NCBI RefSeq assembly: GCF_019511665.1
Contig: NZ_JAEUAW010000013.1
Span: forward strand, 55,683-119,682
Length of the DNA: 64,000 nucleotides
From: Microbacterium jejuense
GTDB taxonomy: Bacteria > Actinomycetota > Actinomycetes > Actinomycetales > Microbacteriaceae
Direction of reading: 5' to 3'
In this document: positions 18,713-26,490 of the stretch, piece after piece
Layout: every line of letters begins with the position of its first letter
Numbering within the stretch: position 1 is the stretch's first letter
Translations under genes and position numbers: made by a program
The notes under the pieces: generated by a model
Seen by the model: only the letters and a program-made list of their open reading frames with translations
Told to the model about the DNA's origin: nothing
Database searches by the model: none

Positions 18713-19435
18713 TCAGCTCGCGGTGGACGAACCGGTTCGGGTGGCCAGCGCGACGCGGACGTACGGCAGGTCGTCGCGCGGGATGACGGCGGTCGCGACA
18801 CGGTCGGGCGCAAGGCGCACGCCGACCGCGTAGACGAATGGGTCGGTGTCGATCTCGGACGCCTCTCGCTCGACGCCGTCGACGGCGACGGTCGCGCGCG
18901 TGTTCATGGCGGCCGCGGTGACGCGCCAGCCGCCGGAGAAGGGGTCGTATCCAGGTGGCGGCGGGCCCATGGGCAAGCCGAGCTCTTCGCGGAAGCCGTT
19001 CATCAACACGTCGTTGGCGTGGTGCACGAGATGGTGGGTCAGCGTCGACCGCTCGGACGGGTCCCGGTCCCACGTGGTCCGCACGGCCTCCCTCAGCCGC
19101 GGGAAGTGGAGGCGTCGCACGTGGTCGAGGATCCAGGCGGGCCTCGGCCACGGTGGTTCGACGTCCAGCCGCTCGCGCGCGTCGTCGTCGAGGTCGGCGA
19201 GGTTGACCGGATCGTCGCGGTCGTCGGGGTTGCGCCACAGGGTGTAATTCACGCCGACGGTGATGCTCCACGCGGCGTGGGCGTCGGTCGCCTCCGCGGT
19301 GCTGAACGAGTCGAAGTCCTCGACCGCCGGCTGCGGCTCCAGGCCCATCAGCGGGAACGGCAGCGCTCGCACGCGCTTCCGCAGCTCGTCCATCGGATCG
19401 GGGGCATCGGAGGGCAGCACTCCGGCGAACCTCAT
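18713..19435 (-). CDS. Hypothetical protein, possibly metal-binding (HxxxHH)
   Basis: 240 residues, soluble, with no signal peptide or membrane span. The sequence is rich in Pro, Asp and Arg. The central segment LTHHLVHHANDVLMNGFRE contains several histidines, and the C-terminal half has strands such as RATVAVDGVE and FVYAVGVRLAPDRVATAVIP. I do not recognise a family. The ATG at 19435 is the only good start and diverges from the HNH gene across a 156-bp gap. Its stop lies 40 bp beyond a cluster of R1 arms, which therefore sits in a convergent gap. Codon use is like its neighbours, so it is probably a genuine resident gene. Confidence 0.6.
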   Translation of the reverse strand: MRFAGVLPSDAPDPMDELRKRVRALPFPLMGLEPQPAVEDFDSFSTAEATDAHAAWSITVGVNYTLWRNPDDRDDPVNLADLDDDARERLDVEPPWPRPAWILDHVRRLHFPRLREAVRTTWDRDPSERSTLTHHLVHHANDVLMNGFREELGLPMGPPPPGYDPFSGGWRVTAAAMNTRATVAVDGVEREASEIDTDPFVYAVGVRLAPDRVATAVIPRDDLPYVRVALATRTGSSTAS

Positions 19436-19591
19436 GTGCAGAGCATGGCCGCGCGGCGCGGAGAGGGCAACGGTCCGGGAGAAAGTGCTTGCGAGTGTCG
19501 TAGTTATGTTCTACTCTGGATGCAGATCGAACTCGTGCCCACGTTTCGTTTGATCCTCATCGCGCTGACGTGCGCTTCTGCAGGAGGCATC

Positions 19592-21106
19592 GTGGGCAAC
19601 CGGCTCGACACAGGCGACGCGACCTGGGGTGCGCTGGAACGCGTGGTGTCCGGCGTTCAGGCGGCCCGCGCGCAGATCGCCCGACTGCAGGCCGAAGAGG
19701 CTCGCCTGCTGGCGGACGCCGCACAGATCGTGAGCGCTCGCGAGGATGAGCGGCGCAGGGCAGGTCGAACAACCGCGCACGACCTCGCGCTGCGCGAGGT
19801 CTCGAGCGAGCTGGGCGCCGCGATGCGGCTGAGCGACCGCACGGTTCAGGCGCGCATGTCTGCGGCGAGCAGCCTCGTCGACCGATTCGCGGCGACGCAT
19901 CGTGCGCTCGCTGACGGTCGCATCGATCACGCGCACGCCTCCGCGATCGTCGACTGCGGCGCGGCGCTGTTCGACGAGGCGGTCTGCGGCGAGTACGAGC
20001 GGATCCTGCTCGAAGCGGCCGAGTTCGAGACGCCGCCTCGCCTGCGGGCGATCGCCCGGGTGGTCGCGGCGCGCATCGACCCCGAGCTGGCGGCCGAGCT
20101 GCAACGGCGGGCGCGCAGCACCCGCCGGGTGCGCGTCATCGATCTGGAAGACGGCATGGCGCGGCTGATGGCCGATCTTCCGGCGGTGCTCGCCTACGCG
20201 ATCTTCGACCGGCTGACACAGATGGCAGAGATCGAGTTCGAGGCCGACCGCGCGGCAGCGGAGTCTGCCTGCGCCGAGGCGGATCCGGATGCGGCAGCCG
20301 ACGCCCGCGACGACGTCGAAGACGAACGACCCGCCAGGCCACGAACCGTGGACGCCGCGGTGGACGGCGGTACGGCTCACGGCGCTGCGGCCGACGGCGC
20401 TGCGGCCGACGGCGCTGCGGCGGCGGATGCAGATGCCGGCTGCGACCGCGTGGCCGAGGTGTCCACCGCGCCAGGGGCTGAACACCGATCGCGTGACGAG
20501 CTCCGTGCCGACATCCTCGCGGACCTGATGCTGACCGGAGCGCCCAGCGCACACGGCGACGCCCTGGCGTCGATCCGCGGTGAGGTGCAGATCACCATTC
20601 CGGTGCTCACTGCCGCCGGCAAGGGCGACGAGCCGGCGCTGCTGACGGGGTACGGCCCGATCGATCGTGAGACGGCGTGCGAACTCGCGGCCGGAGCCCC
20701 CGGATGGGATCGCGTCATGTACCACCCGCACACGGGGCTTCCGATGGCTGTCGACAGGTATCGGCCGAGCGCCGAACTCCGCAGGTTCCTCCGCGCCCGA
20801 GACGAACGATGTCGGTTCCCCGGTTGTGTACGCAGACCCACGCGGTGCGACGTCGACCACACGATCGACCATGCGCGGGGCGGGCGGACGAGCGCAGTCA
20901 ATCTGGCGCACTTCTGCCCGCGCCACCATACGGTCAAGCACGCCACCGCGTGGCGAGTGCGGCAGGTCGGCGGGGGAGTCCTCGAATGGACCAGTCCCAC
21001 CGGGCGTCGCTACCTCGATCGGCCGCCATCGGTGGTGCAGTTCGTCCCGTCTGGTGGGTTCGCGCGGCTGGCATCGGCGCACTACCAGGGCGACGCGCCG
21101 TTCTGA
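19592..21106 (+). CDS. DUF222 / HNH endonuclease-domain protein (13E12 type)
   Basis: 504 residues. The N-terminal two-thirds is the helical DUF222 region (LREVSSELGAAMRLSDRTVQ, ALADGRIDHAHASAIVD), and the C-terminus carries an HNH nuclease motif (CRFPGC, then CDVDHTIDHARGG, then CPRHHTVKH) with cysteines and histidines for zinc and metal binding. Such proteins are numerous in Actinobacteria and resemble the 13E12 repeat family of mycobacteria; their biological role is unclear. The GTG at 19592 is chosen because AGGAGG lies 5 nt upstream; the in-frame sequence before it (QIELVPTFRLIL) is not part of the family. An acidic, Ala-rich linker at about 228-310 contains a triplicated Ala-Asp-Gly unit. 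Confidence 0.85.
   Translation: MGNRLDTGDATWGALERVVSGVQAARAQIARLQAEEARLLADAAQIVSAREDERRRAGRTTAHDLALREVSSELGAAMRLSDRTVQARMSAASSLVDRFAATHRALADGRIDHAHASAIVDCGAALFDEAVCGEYERILLEAAEFETPPRLRAIARVVAARIDPELAAELQRRARSTRRVRVIDLEDGMARLMADLPAVLAYAIFDRLTQMAEIEFEADRAAAESACAEADPDAAADARDDVEDERPARPRTVDAAVDGGTAHGAAADGAAADGAAAADADAGCDRVAEVSTAPGAEHRSRDELRADILADLMLTGAPSAHGDALASIRGEVQITIPVLTAAGKGDEPALLTGYGPIDRETACELAAGAPGWDRVMYHPHTGLPMAVDRYRPSAELRRFLRARDERCRFPGCVRRPTRCDVDHTIDHARGGRTSAVNLAHFCPRHHTVKHATAWRVRQVGGGVLEWTSPTGRRYLDRPPSVVQFVPSGGFARLASAHYQGDAPF
20381..20425 (+). repeat. Three 15-bp tandem repeats in the HNH-gene linker
   Basis: GGCGCTGCGGCCGAC occurs twice in tandem at 20381-20410, followed by a variant at 20411-20425. 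It encodes repeated GAAAD-type units in the disordered linker between DUF222 and HNH regions. Copy number may vary by slippage. Confidence 0.75.
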
Positions 21107-21184
21107 TCGGCGCGCCGGGATGCACCCTCGCCCGCTGCGGACGGATCTGCGCGCATTGGCTTCGCCCGCCCGCCCACCGCGGAG

Positions 21185-21228
21185 GGCAGGCACACGGCAG
21201 GCGCACGGCAGGCACACGGCAGGTACGC
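21185..21228 (+). repeat. Four 11-bp tandem repeats, intergenic
   Basis: GGCAGGCACAC-type units repeat at 21185, 21196, 21207 and 21218 with one or two changes each, in the gap before the DUF6176 gene. This is a simple-sequence repeat with no clear function. Confidence 0.7.
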
Positions 21229-21264
21229 GGACCGGCCGGGCCGGCGTCGTGGCAGGGTACTGGC

Positions 21265-21720
21265 ATGGTCGACGACGTGGTTCCCCGCATTCCGTTCCGT
21301 CCCGTTCCGCGCGACTTCGAGGGCTTTCCGATGCCGCCGACGGTCCCACCCGGGTTGCGGCTCGAGCTCAGCCGCGCACGCATCGTCGACGGCAGAGAGG
21401 ACGAGGTCGCCGAGTGGATGGCGATGCTCACCGAACGGTACGACGAGTGCCTGGCGACGCTTCCCGCCGAACGGGCGGTGTTCGAGGCCACCTTCCGGCA
21501 CCGTGAGGCCGATGGATCGCTGTGGATCTACCACTTCGCCTTGATGGGTGAGGACGGCGGCGGACTCGACGAGTCGAACCCGGTGGATGCCGCGCACGCG
21601 GCCTACAGCAGACGTGTGAAGGAGCCCGGCTGGGAGGAGCTCGAGCCGATGTTCATGCTCACTCCCGCCCACCTGCGGGCGGCGATGGAACGGTGGGGCG
21701 CCTCAGGAGTCGCCGGGTGA
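21265..21720 (+). CDS. DUF6176-like hypothetical protein
   Basis: 151 residues, soluble. The core LRLELSRARIVDGREDEVAEWMAML followed by an E-rich helix, FEATFRH and LWIYHFALMGEDG is the pattern I associate with DUF6176, a small alpha/beta family with no assigned function. The ATG at 21265 is used because the open frame upstream runs antisense to the end of the HNH gene and lacks similarity. The last 18 bp overlap, tail to tail, the 3' end of the large regulator gene on the other strand, so there is no terminator between them and the transcripts must overlap. Confidence 0.65.
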   Translation: MVDDVVPRIPFRPVPRDFEGFPMPPTVPPGLRLELSRARIVDGREDEVAEWMAMLTERYDECLATLPAERAVFEATFRHREADGSLWIYHFALMGEDGGGLDESNPVDAAHAAYSRRVKEPGWEELEPMFMLTPAHLRAAMERWGASGVAG

Positions 21721-24699
21721 GCCGAGCAGTGCGCTGAGCACGGCGACCTCGTGCTCCGCGTCGACGGCGGGGTCGGCGGTGCCGTCGACGGTCGTGACGC
21801 GTCCGGCCTCCGAGCCGGCCACGGCCGGGTCCAGCGCCTCGGTGCCGAGGCGTGCCCTCAGCACCCGGAGGAACGGCTCCTCGGCATCGGCGCCGCCCCG
21901 GATGCGCGCGGCCGCGGTCAGGGCGCGGCCGGCATCGCCGTCTCGTCCCTCGAGGGCCAGCCAGCCGGCGATCGAGACGGCCACGTCCGACACGATCGGG
22001 TGGTCGCCGCTGCCGATCGCGGCGGGCAGCGCCGACCGGAGTGCCGTCGCCGCCGCGTCGCTGCGACCCAGCAGCACGAGCGCCTGTGCGCGCTTGGACA
22101 GGGCCCACGCGACGAGCTGATCGGGGAAGGACGGCATGGCGTCGGAGTCCACCTCGTCCAGGTGCCGAAGGGCCGCAGCGCCGTCACCGACCGCGATCTC
22201 GATCGTGGCGGCGCTCATGTGCACCTGGGCGAGGCCCTGGGGCGACTCGTTGTCGCGCGCGAGCCGTTCCAGGCGGGTCAGCCGCTCGCGCGCCTCGTCG
22301 ACGCGCCCGAGCCTCAGCAGCAGGCCGATGCTCTGCGCCCGCTGCTGAACGAGATCGGCGGTGGAGGTCAGCCCCGCCAGTGCTTCGCTGGAGGTGTCGG
22401 CGACATCGAGGGCCTCCTCGAGACGCCCGGCCAACTGCAGCCATTCCGAGCGCATCTGGCTCGCGAACGCCGTTCCCCACACGTCGCCGAGCCGCAGGAA
22501 CGTCGCGAGCGACCGCTCGCTCTCGACGCCGAGCGTCGCGGTGTCGCCGCTGTTCTGCGCGATCGCCGAGCGCATCATGCCGACGAACGCCTTCGACCAC
22601 TCCGGTGCCTCCTCAAGGCCCGTGTCGTCGATGACGGTCGTGCGCGGCCACGGCCGCCCCGGCGGCGTCTCGCGCGCGGTCGTCGCGACGCCGCGCAGGA
22701 GCGGGCCGATCACGGCCGACAGCTCGCTGCGGTGCACCGCAGCGGCGGCGATGACGGCGGGGGATTCCCGTTCCAGCAGCTCCAGGGCGTCGTTGGTGGA
22801 CGGAGTGTCGGCGACCAGGTCGCTGTGCCGTGGCACGCCGTCGGCGTTCTCGTTGCGGTCCATCTCGCGACGGCTGAGGTCGAAGGCGCGCGCGAGCAGC
22901 CCGACACCCCGCACGACCACCGCGGGCTCGGAGTCGAGCGCGCCCGCTGCCGCGAAGAACGTGGTGAGGCCGGCCGAGAGCTCCTCGAACCGCTCGCGCA
23001 TGAGCCAGGTCCACAGGTTGGCGCGCACGAGCCGCACGCCCACGTCGGCCAGGCCCGCCTGCTCGGCGCAGGCGCGCAGCGCGGCGCTGAGGTTCTCGTC
23101 GTCGGCATCGAACCATGCCAGTCCTTCGCGCACGGCGGGGCCACGCAGCCGGGCGTCCTCACGGGCGGCGAGCTCCGCCATCGCGCGGGCTTGGATGCCG
23201 CGGAACTCCGCCTCGTGTCCCTCACTGCGCAGGCGGTCGATGCCGTACTCCCGCACGGTCTCGAGCATCCGCAGGCGTCGCTCGGATCGGTGCAGCAGAG
23301 ATTTGTCGACGAGGGCGTCGAAGGAACCGGCATCCACTCCGAACGCGCGGGCGACGACGGCGACGTCGCCGGCGGCGATGCCGTCCGGAAAGACGGCGGC
23401 CGCGAGGAGGGCGGTGCGCTCGGACCCGGTCAGGGTCTCCCAGCTCCAATCGATCAGGGCGCGGAGCGTCTGATGCCGTGCCTCGACGGCGCGCGGGCCC
23501 GTCGCGAGCAGCGCGAAGCGGTCGTCGAGGCCCGTGTCGATCTCGGCGATCGTGAGCGTGCGGGCCTTGGCGGCAGCGAGTTCGAGTGCGAGCGGCAGGC
23601 CATCGAGCCGCGTCACGATGCGCTCGACCGCCTCGGCGTCCTCGGGTGCGGGCGGGGTCCCGCGTGCGGCGCGCACGCGCCGCACGAACAGCTCGCGTGC
23701 GTCGCCCTGGGGCAGCGGCCCGAGATCGACGAACGCCTCCCCGGCGAGGCCCAGCGGTTCGCGGCTCGTCGCCAGGATGCGGGTGCCCGGCGCGCTGCGC
23801 AACACGTCGAGCGCCGCGGCGGCGGCCTCGGCCGACACGTGCTCGCAGTTGTCGAGCACCAGGAGGACGGTGCGGCCGGTGAGGGCCTCGAGCACGCGGT
23901 CGCGGGCGGTCGCCGACACCAGTTCGCCGATCCGGATGCTGCGGCCCACGGCGCCGGCGACGGCCGCCCATACCTCGCCGGGCGCCGCCGGGGCGAGTTC
24001 CACGACGACCGATCCGGGGCGCCGGCGCGCGGTCTCGAGCGCGAGGGTCGTCTTTCCGGCGCCGCCCGGACCGATGAGGGTCACCAGCCGTTCGACGCCG
24101 AGCTGCTCGTCGATCAGCGCGAGCTCGTGTTGCCTGCCGATGAGCGGCGTGAGTGCGGCGGGAACGGCGGCGACCCGCTCGGCCGCCGGCATCCCGGATT
24201 CCTCGCCTGACGGAACGGAACCGGATGCCAGCCGCTCGGCGTGGGCGCGGTCCTCGAGTAGATCGCGCACGACCCAGTCGAAGCCTTCGCCTGGCGTCCA
24301 CGGGTCGCCGGTCCACAGGTCGAGCGCGGCGCGTGCGTCGGCGGCCGCCGACGCCGGGTCATCGGCGCGACGGGCGCGGTCGACGAGGTCGGCGAAGTGC
24401 GCGAGGTCGACGTCGTCGCGGTCGACCGCCAGCCGGTAGCCGCCGGGGGCTGCTTCGAGGACGCCGCGGGGCAGTGCCCGACGCAGCCGCGACGCGAGCG
24501 ACTGCAGCGACGCCCGCGGATCCTCGGGCAGGTCGTCGGGCCACACATCCTCGGCGAGGGCGCGGTACGCGACCGTGCTGCCGGCGTCGAGCGCGAGCCG
24601 GAACAGCAGTGCCTCCTGGCCGCGCCCGCGGACGTCGACGGCTCGATCGCCGTCGGCGATCGAGATGCCGCCGAAGAACCGCAGTCGCACGCGGTCCAC
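21703..24699 (-). CDS. Large BTAD / NTPase transcriptional regulator (AfsR-like)
   Basis: 998 residues. The N-terminal part (1-165) has an OmpR-like winged helix (RLRFFGGISIADG, AEDVWPDDLPEDPRASLQSL) followed by a bacterial transcriptional activator domain, as in SARP/AfsR proteins. An STAND-type NTPase follows, with Walker A GPGGAGKTT near 215, LLVLDNCEH (Walker B), ILATSREPL and LPLALELAAA. The remaining 450 residues are helical, TPR-like repeats, expected to sense a partner. Such proteins are multidomain switches in which ATP binding and the repeats control DNA binding. No antibiotic cluster is adjacent, so the target genes are unknown. The ATG at 24699 starts right at the winged-helix domain. 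Upstream lies a 620-bp gap with R1 repeats. Confidence 0.85.
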   Translation of the reverse strand: MDRVRLRFFGGISIADGDRAVDVRGRGQEALLFRLALDAGSTVAYRALAEDVWPDDLPEDPRASLQSLASRLRRALPRGVLEAAPGGYRLAVDRDDVDLAHFADLVDRARRADDPASAAADARAALDLWTGDPWTPGEGFDWVVRDLLEDRAHAERLASGSVPSGEESGMPAAERVAAVPAALTPLIGRQHELALIDEQLGVERLVTLIGPGGAGKTTLALETARRRPGSVVVELAPAAPGEVWAAVAGAVGRSIRIGELVSATARDRVLEALTGRTVLLVLDNCEHVSAEAAAAALDVLRSAPGTRILATSREPLGLAGEAFVDLGPLPQGDARELFVRRVRAARGTPPAPEDAEAVERIVTRLDGLPLALELAAAKARTLTIAEIDTGLDDRFALLATGPRAVEARHQTLRALIDWSWETLTGSERTALLAAAVFPDGIAAGDVAVVARAFGVDAGSFDALVDKSLLHRSERRLRMLETVREYGIDRLRSEGHEAEFRGIQARAMAELAAREDARLRGPAVREGLAWFDADDENLSAALRACAEQAGLADVGVRLVRANLWTWLMRERFEELSAGLTTFFAAAGALDSEPAVVVRGVGLLARAFDLSRREMDRNENADGVPRHSDLVADTPSTNDALELLERESPAVIAAAAVHRSELSAVIGPLLRGVATTARETPPGRPWPRTTVIDDTGLEEAPEWSKAFVGMMRSAIAQNSGDTATLGVESERSLATFLRLGDVWGTAFASQMRSEWLQLAGRLEEALDVADTSSEALAGLTSTADLVQQRAQSIGLLLRLGRVDEARERLTRLERLARDNESPQGLAQVHMSAATIEIAVGDGAAALRHLDEVDSDAMPSFPDQLVAWALSKRAQALVLLGRSDAAATALRSALPAAIGSGDHPIVSDVAVSIAGWLALEGRDGDAGRALTAAARIRGGADAEEPFLRVLRARLGTEALDPAVAGSEAGRVTTVDGTADPAVDAEHEVAVLSALLGSPGDS

Positions 24700-24807
24700 C
24701 TTAGGACCCGCCCCCGTTGCAGCACCGCTGCCGAGCCGACACCGTCACTCCCGCGACGGGAGCACGGGGCCGAGCGGCGGAGGTCGGCTGGTGGCAGCGG
24801 GCCACCG

Positions 24808-25312
24808 GACGCTGAGCGAGCGAGGAACGAGCGAGACGAAGCGCAGCGTGCGGACGACGGAGCCTCACGGTGCTGGACGCGCTTCGTCTCGCTGGCGCTC
24901 GCTCAGCGACCGGGGGTCGCCGTGGGCCGGGCATCGGGGTTGCGCGGGGACGCGCTTCGTCTCGCTGGCGCTCGCTCAGCGACCGGGGGGCGCGGAGGCG
25001 GGATCGCCGGACGCTGAGCGAGCGAGGAACGAGCGAGACGAAGCGCAGCGTGCGGACGACGGGAGCCTCATGGTGCTGGACGCGCTTCGTCTCGCTGGCG
25101 CTCGCTCAGCAACCGGGGGTCGCCGTGGGCCGGGCATCGGGGTTGCGCGGGGACGCGCTTCGTCTCGCTGGCGCTCGCTCAGCGACCGGGGGTGGCTGAG
25201 GCGGGATCTCCGGACGCTGAGCGAGCGAGGAACGAGCGAGACGAGCGCAGCCTCTGGACGACGGGATCCTCATGCGCCGCGGGCGCCGGCGCTCGCTCAG
25301 CGACTGGGCGGC
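24808..25312. repeat. R1 repeat block with ~200-bp tandem duplication
   Basis: A block of about 200 bp (left arm, spacer, right arm, spacer, second right arm) starting near 24808 is repeated almost identically from near 25010, and a third, incomplete copy starts near 25212. Arms are of the GACGCTGAGCGAGCGAGG and CTCGCTCAGCGACCGG types. It occupies most of the 620-bp gap 24700-25319, in which I see no gene. Confidence 0.8.
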
Positions 25313-25319
25313 GGGGACT

Positions 25320-25745
25320 TCAGCCCGCGGACGCCTCGGGGGCGCGGGTGCCGAAGGTGCCGGCGGTGAGCGTCTCGTAGGAGCGACGCACGACGGCCTC
25401 GAGCACGGTCAGGTCGATGTCGTCGAGCCTCTTGAGGTAGAGGCATCCCACCCCCGACGTGTGCGGGCCGAGCCTCGACAGGGCGTCGGCGTGGGCCGCG
25501 GTCCCGTCGGAGAGGTAGACGACCGTCGCGGTCTTGCGGGGCGCGAAACCTGCCGCGGCGGCGTCGCCCGACCGTCCCGACGCGTACTCGTAGTGGTAGC
25601 GCCCGAACGCGACGATGCCGGGATGCTGCAGAACGGGTTCCTCGCCCGTGGCGCGGCGCATCAGCTCGACGAGCGTGAGGGCATCTCGCTGCCGCACCGC
25701 CGGCGTCACGCCCGCGAGGAACTCCTCGACCTCAGCCGCGGCCAC
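25320..25745 (-). CDS. DUF1801 domain protein
   Basis: 141 residues, soluble. The start VEEFLAGVTPAVRQRDALTLVELMRRATG and the following VAFGRYHYEYASGRSGD and LDDIDLTVLEAVVRRSYE match DUF1801, a small alpha/beta fold also seen in the Fra/YdhG frataxin-like group; its function in most bacteria is unknown. The ATG at 25745 lies 3 bp after the stop of the DNA-repair gene, so the two are probably one leftward transcription unit. The stop codon is only 8 bp from the R1 block. Confidence 0.75.
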   Translation of the reverse strand: MAAAEVEEFLAGVTPAVRQRDALTLVELMRRATGEEPVLQHPGIVAFGRYHYEYASGRSGDAAAAGFAPRKTATVVYLSDGTAAHADALSRLGPHTSGVGCLYLKRLDDIDLTVLEAVVRRSYETLTAGTFGTRAPEASAG

Positions 25746-25748
25746 GGG

Positions 25749-26315
25749 TCAGCCCTTCGCCGCGGCCTTCATCGCGCGCTTGTGCTCGCGCACCTTCGCG
25801 AGCGAATCGGGCGACACGATGTCGGCGACGCTGCGGAAGGATCCGTCCTCGCCGTAGGGGGCGGATGCCTCCCGCCAGCCCTCACCCGTGAACCCGTACT
25901 GCTTGCCGAGCAGGGCCAGGAAGATCTTCGCCTTCTGCTCGCCGAAGCCCGGAAGGGCCTTCAAGCGCTTGAGGACCGTGGCGCCGTCGGGCTCGCCCTG
26001 CGTCCAGATGGCGGCCGCGTCGTCGTCCCAGTGCTCCTGGATCGCGGCGCACAGCGCCTGCACACGGGCCGCCATCGATCCGGGGAACCGGTGGACGGCG
26101 GGTGTCGCCTTGAACAGCTCGGCGAAGGCGTCGGGGTCGAAGCTCGCAAGGGCCGCGGCATCGAGCGTCCCCGCGCGTTCGGCGATCTTGAGCGGACCGG
26201 CGAACGCCGTCTCCATGGCGACCTGCTGATCCAGCAGCATGCCGATCAGCAGGGCGAGCGGGTCGTCGGTGAGCAGGGCGTCTGCGGCGATGTCTCCGGT
26301 GATGTGAAGGGCCAT
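25749..26315 (-). CDS. HhH-GPD-type base-excision DNA repair protein
   Basis: 188 residues of the small actinobacterial HhH-GPD glycosylase-like family. It begins with LTDDPLALLIGMLLDQQVAMETAF, the usual N-terminal helix, and has the helix-hairpin-helix element LKALPGFGEQKAKIFLALLG. An acidic residue expected at the catalytic position of classic HhH glycosylases is not obvious, so the activity is uncertain; short members of this family may have a special substrate. The ATG at 26315 begins MALHITG; the frame upstream of it has no similarity. It is likely co-transcribed with the DUF1801 gene downstream. Confidence 0.8.
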   Translation of the reverse strand: MALHITGDIAADALLTDDPLALLIGMLLDQQVAMETAFAGPLKIAERAGTLDAAALASFDPDAFAELFKATPAVHRFPGSMAARVQALCAAIQEHWDDDAAAIWTQGEPDGATVLKRLKALPGFGEQKAKIFLALLGKQYGFTGEGWREASAPYGEDGSFRSVADIVSPDSLAKVREHKRAMKAAAKG

Positions 26316-26490
26316 GGCCCCCAGTCTCCCACCGCGCGCGGCCCGCCGCCCGGCGGTCACGCGACCGGCACATGCGCGAAGCGGCGCGCCAGGTTAGGTT
26401 GGCAGGACGTGCGCCTGCATGCGTGGGCGCACGACATCTGCAACGACGACGTCGCGCACGTCGCACCCGACCCGCGGAGGACCGAGCCTG

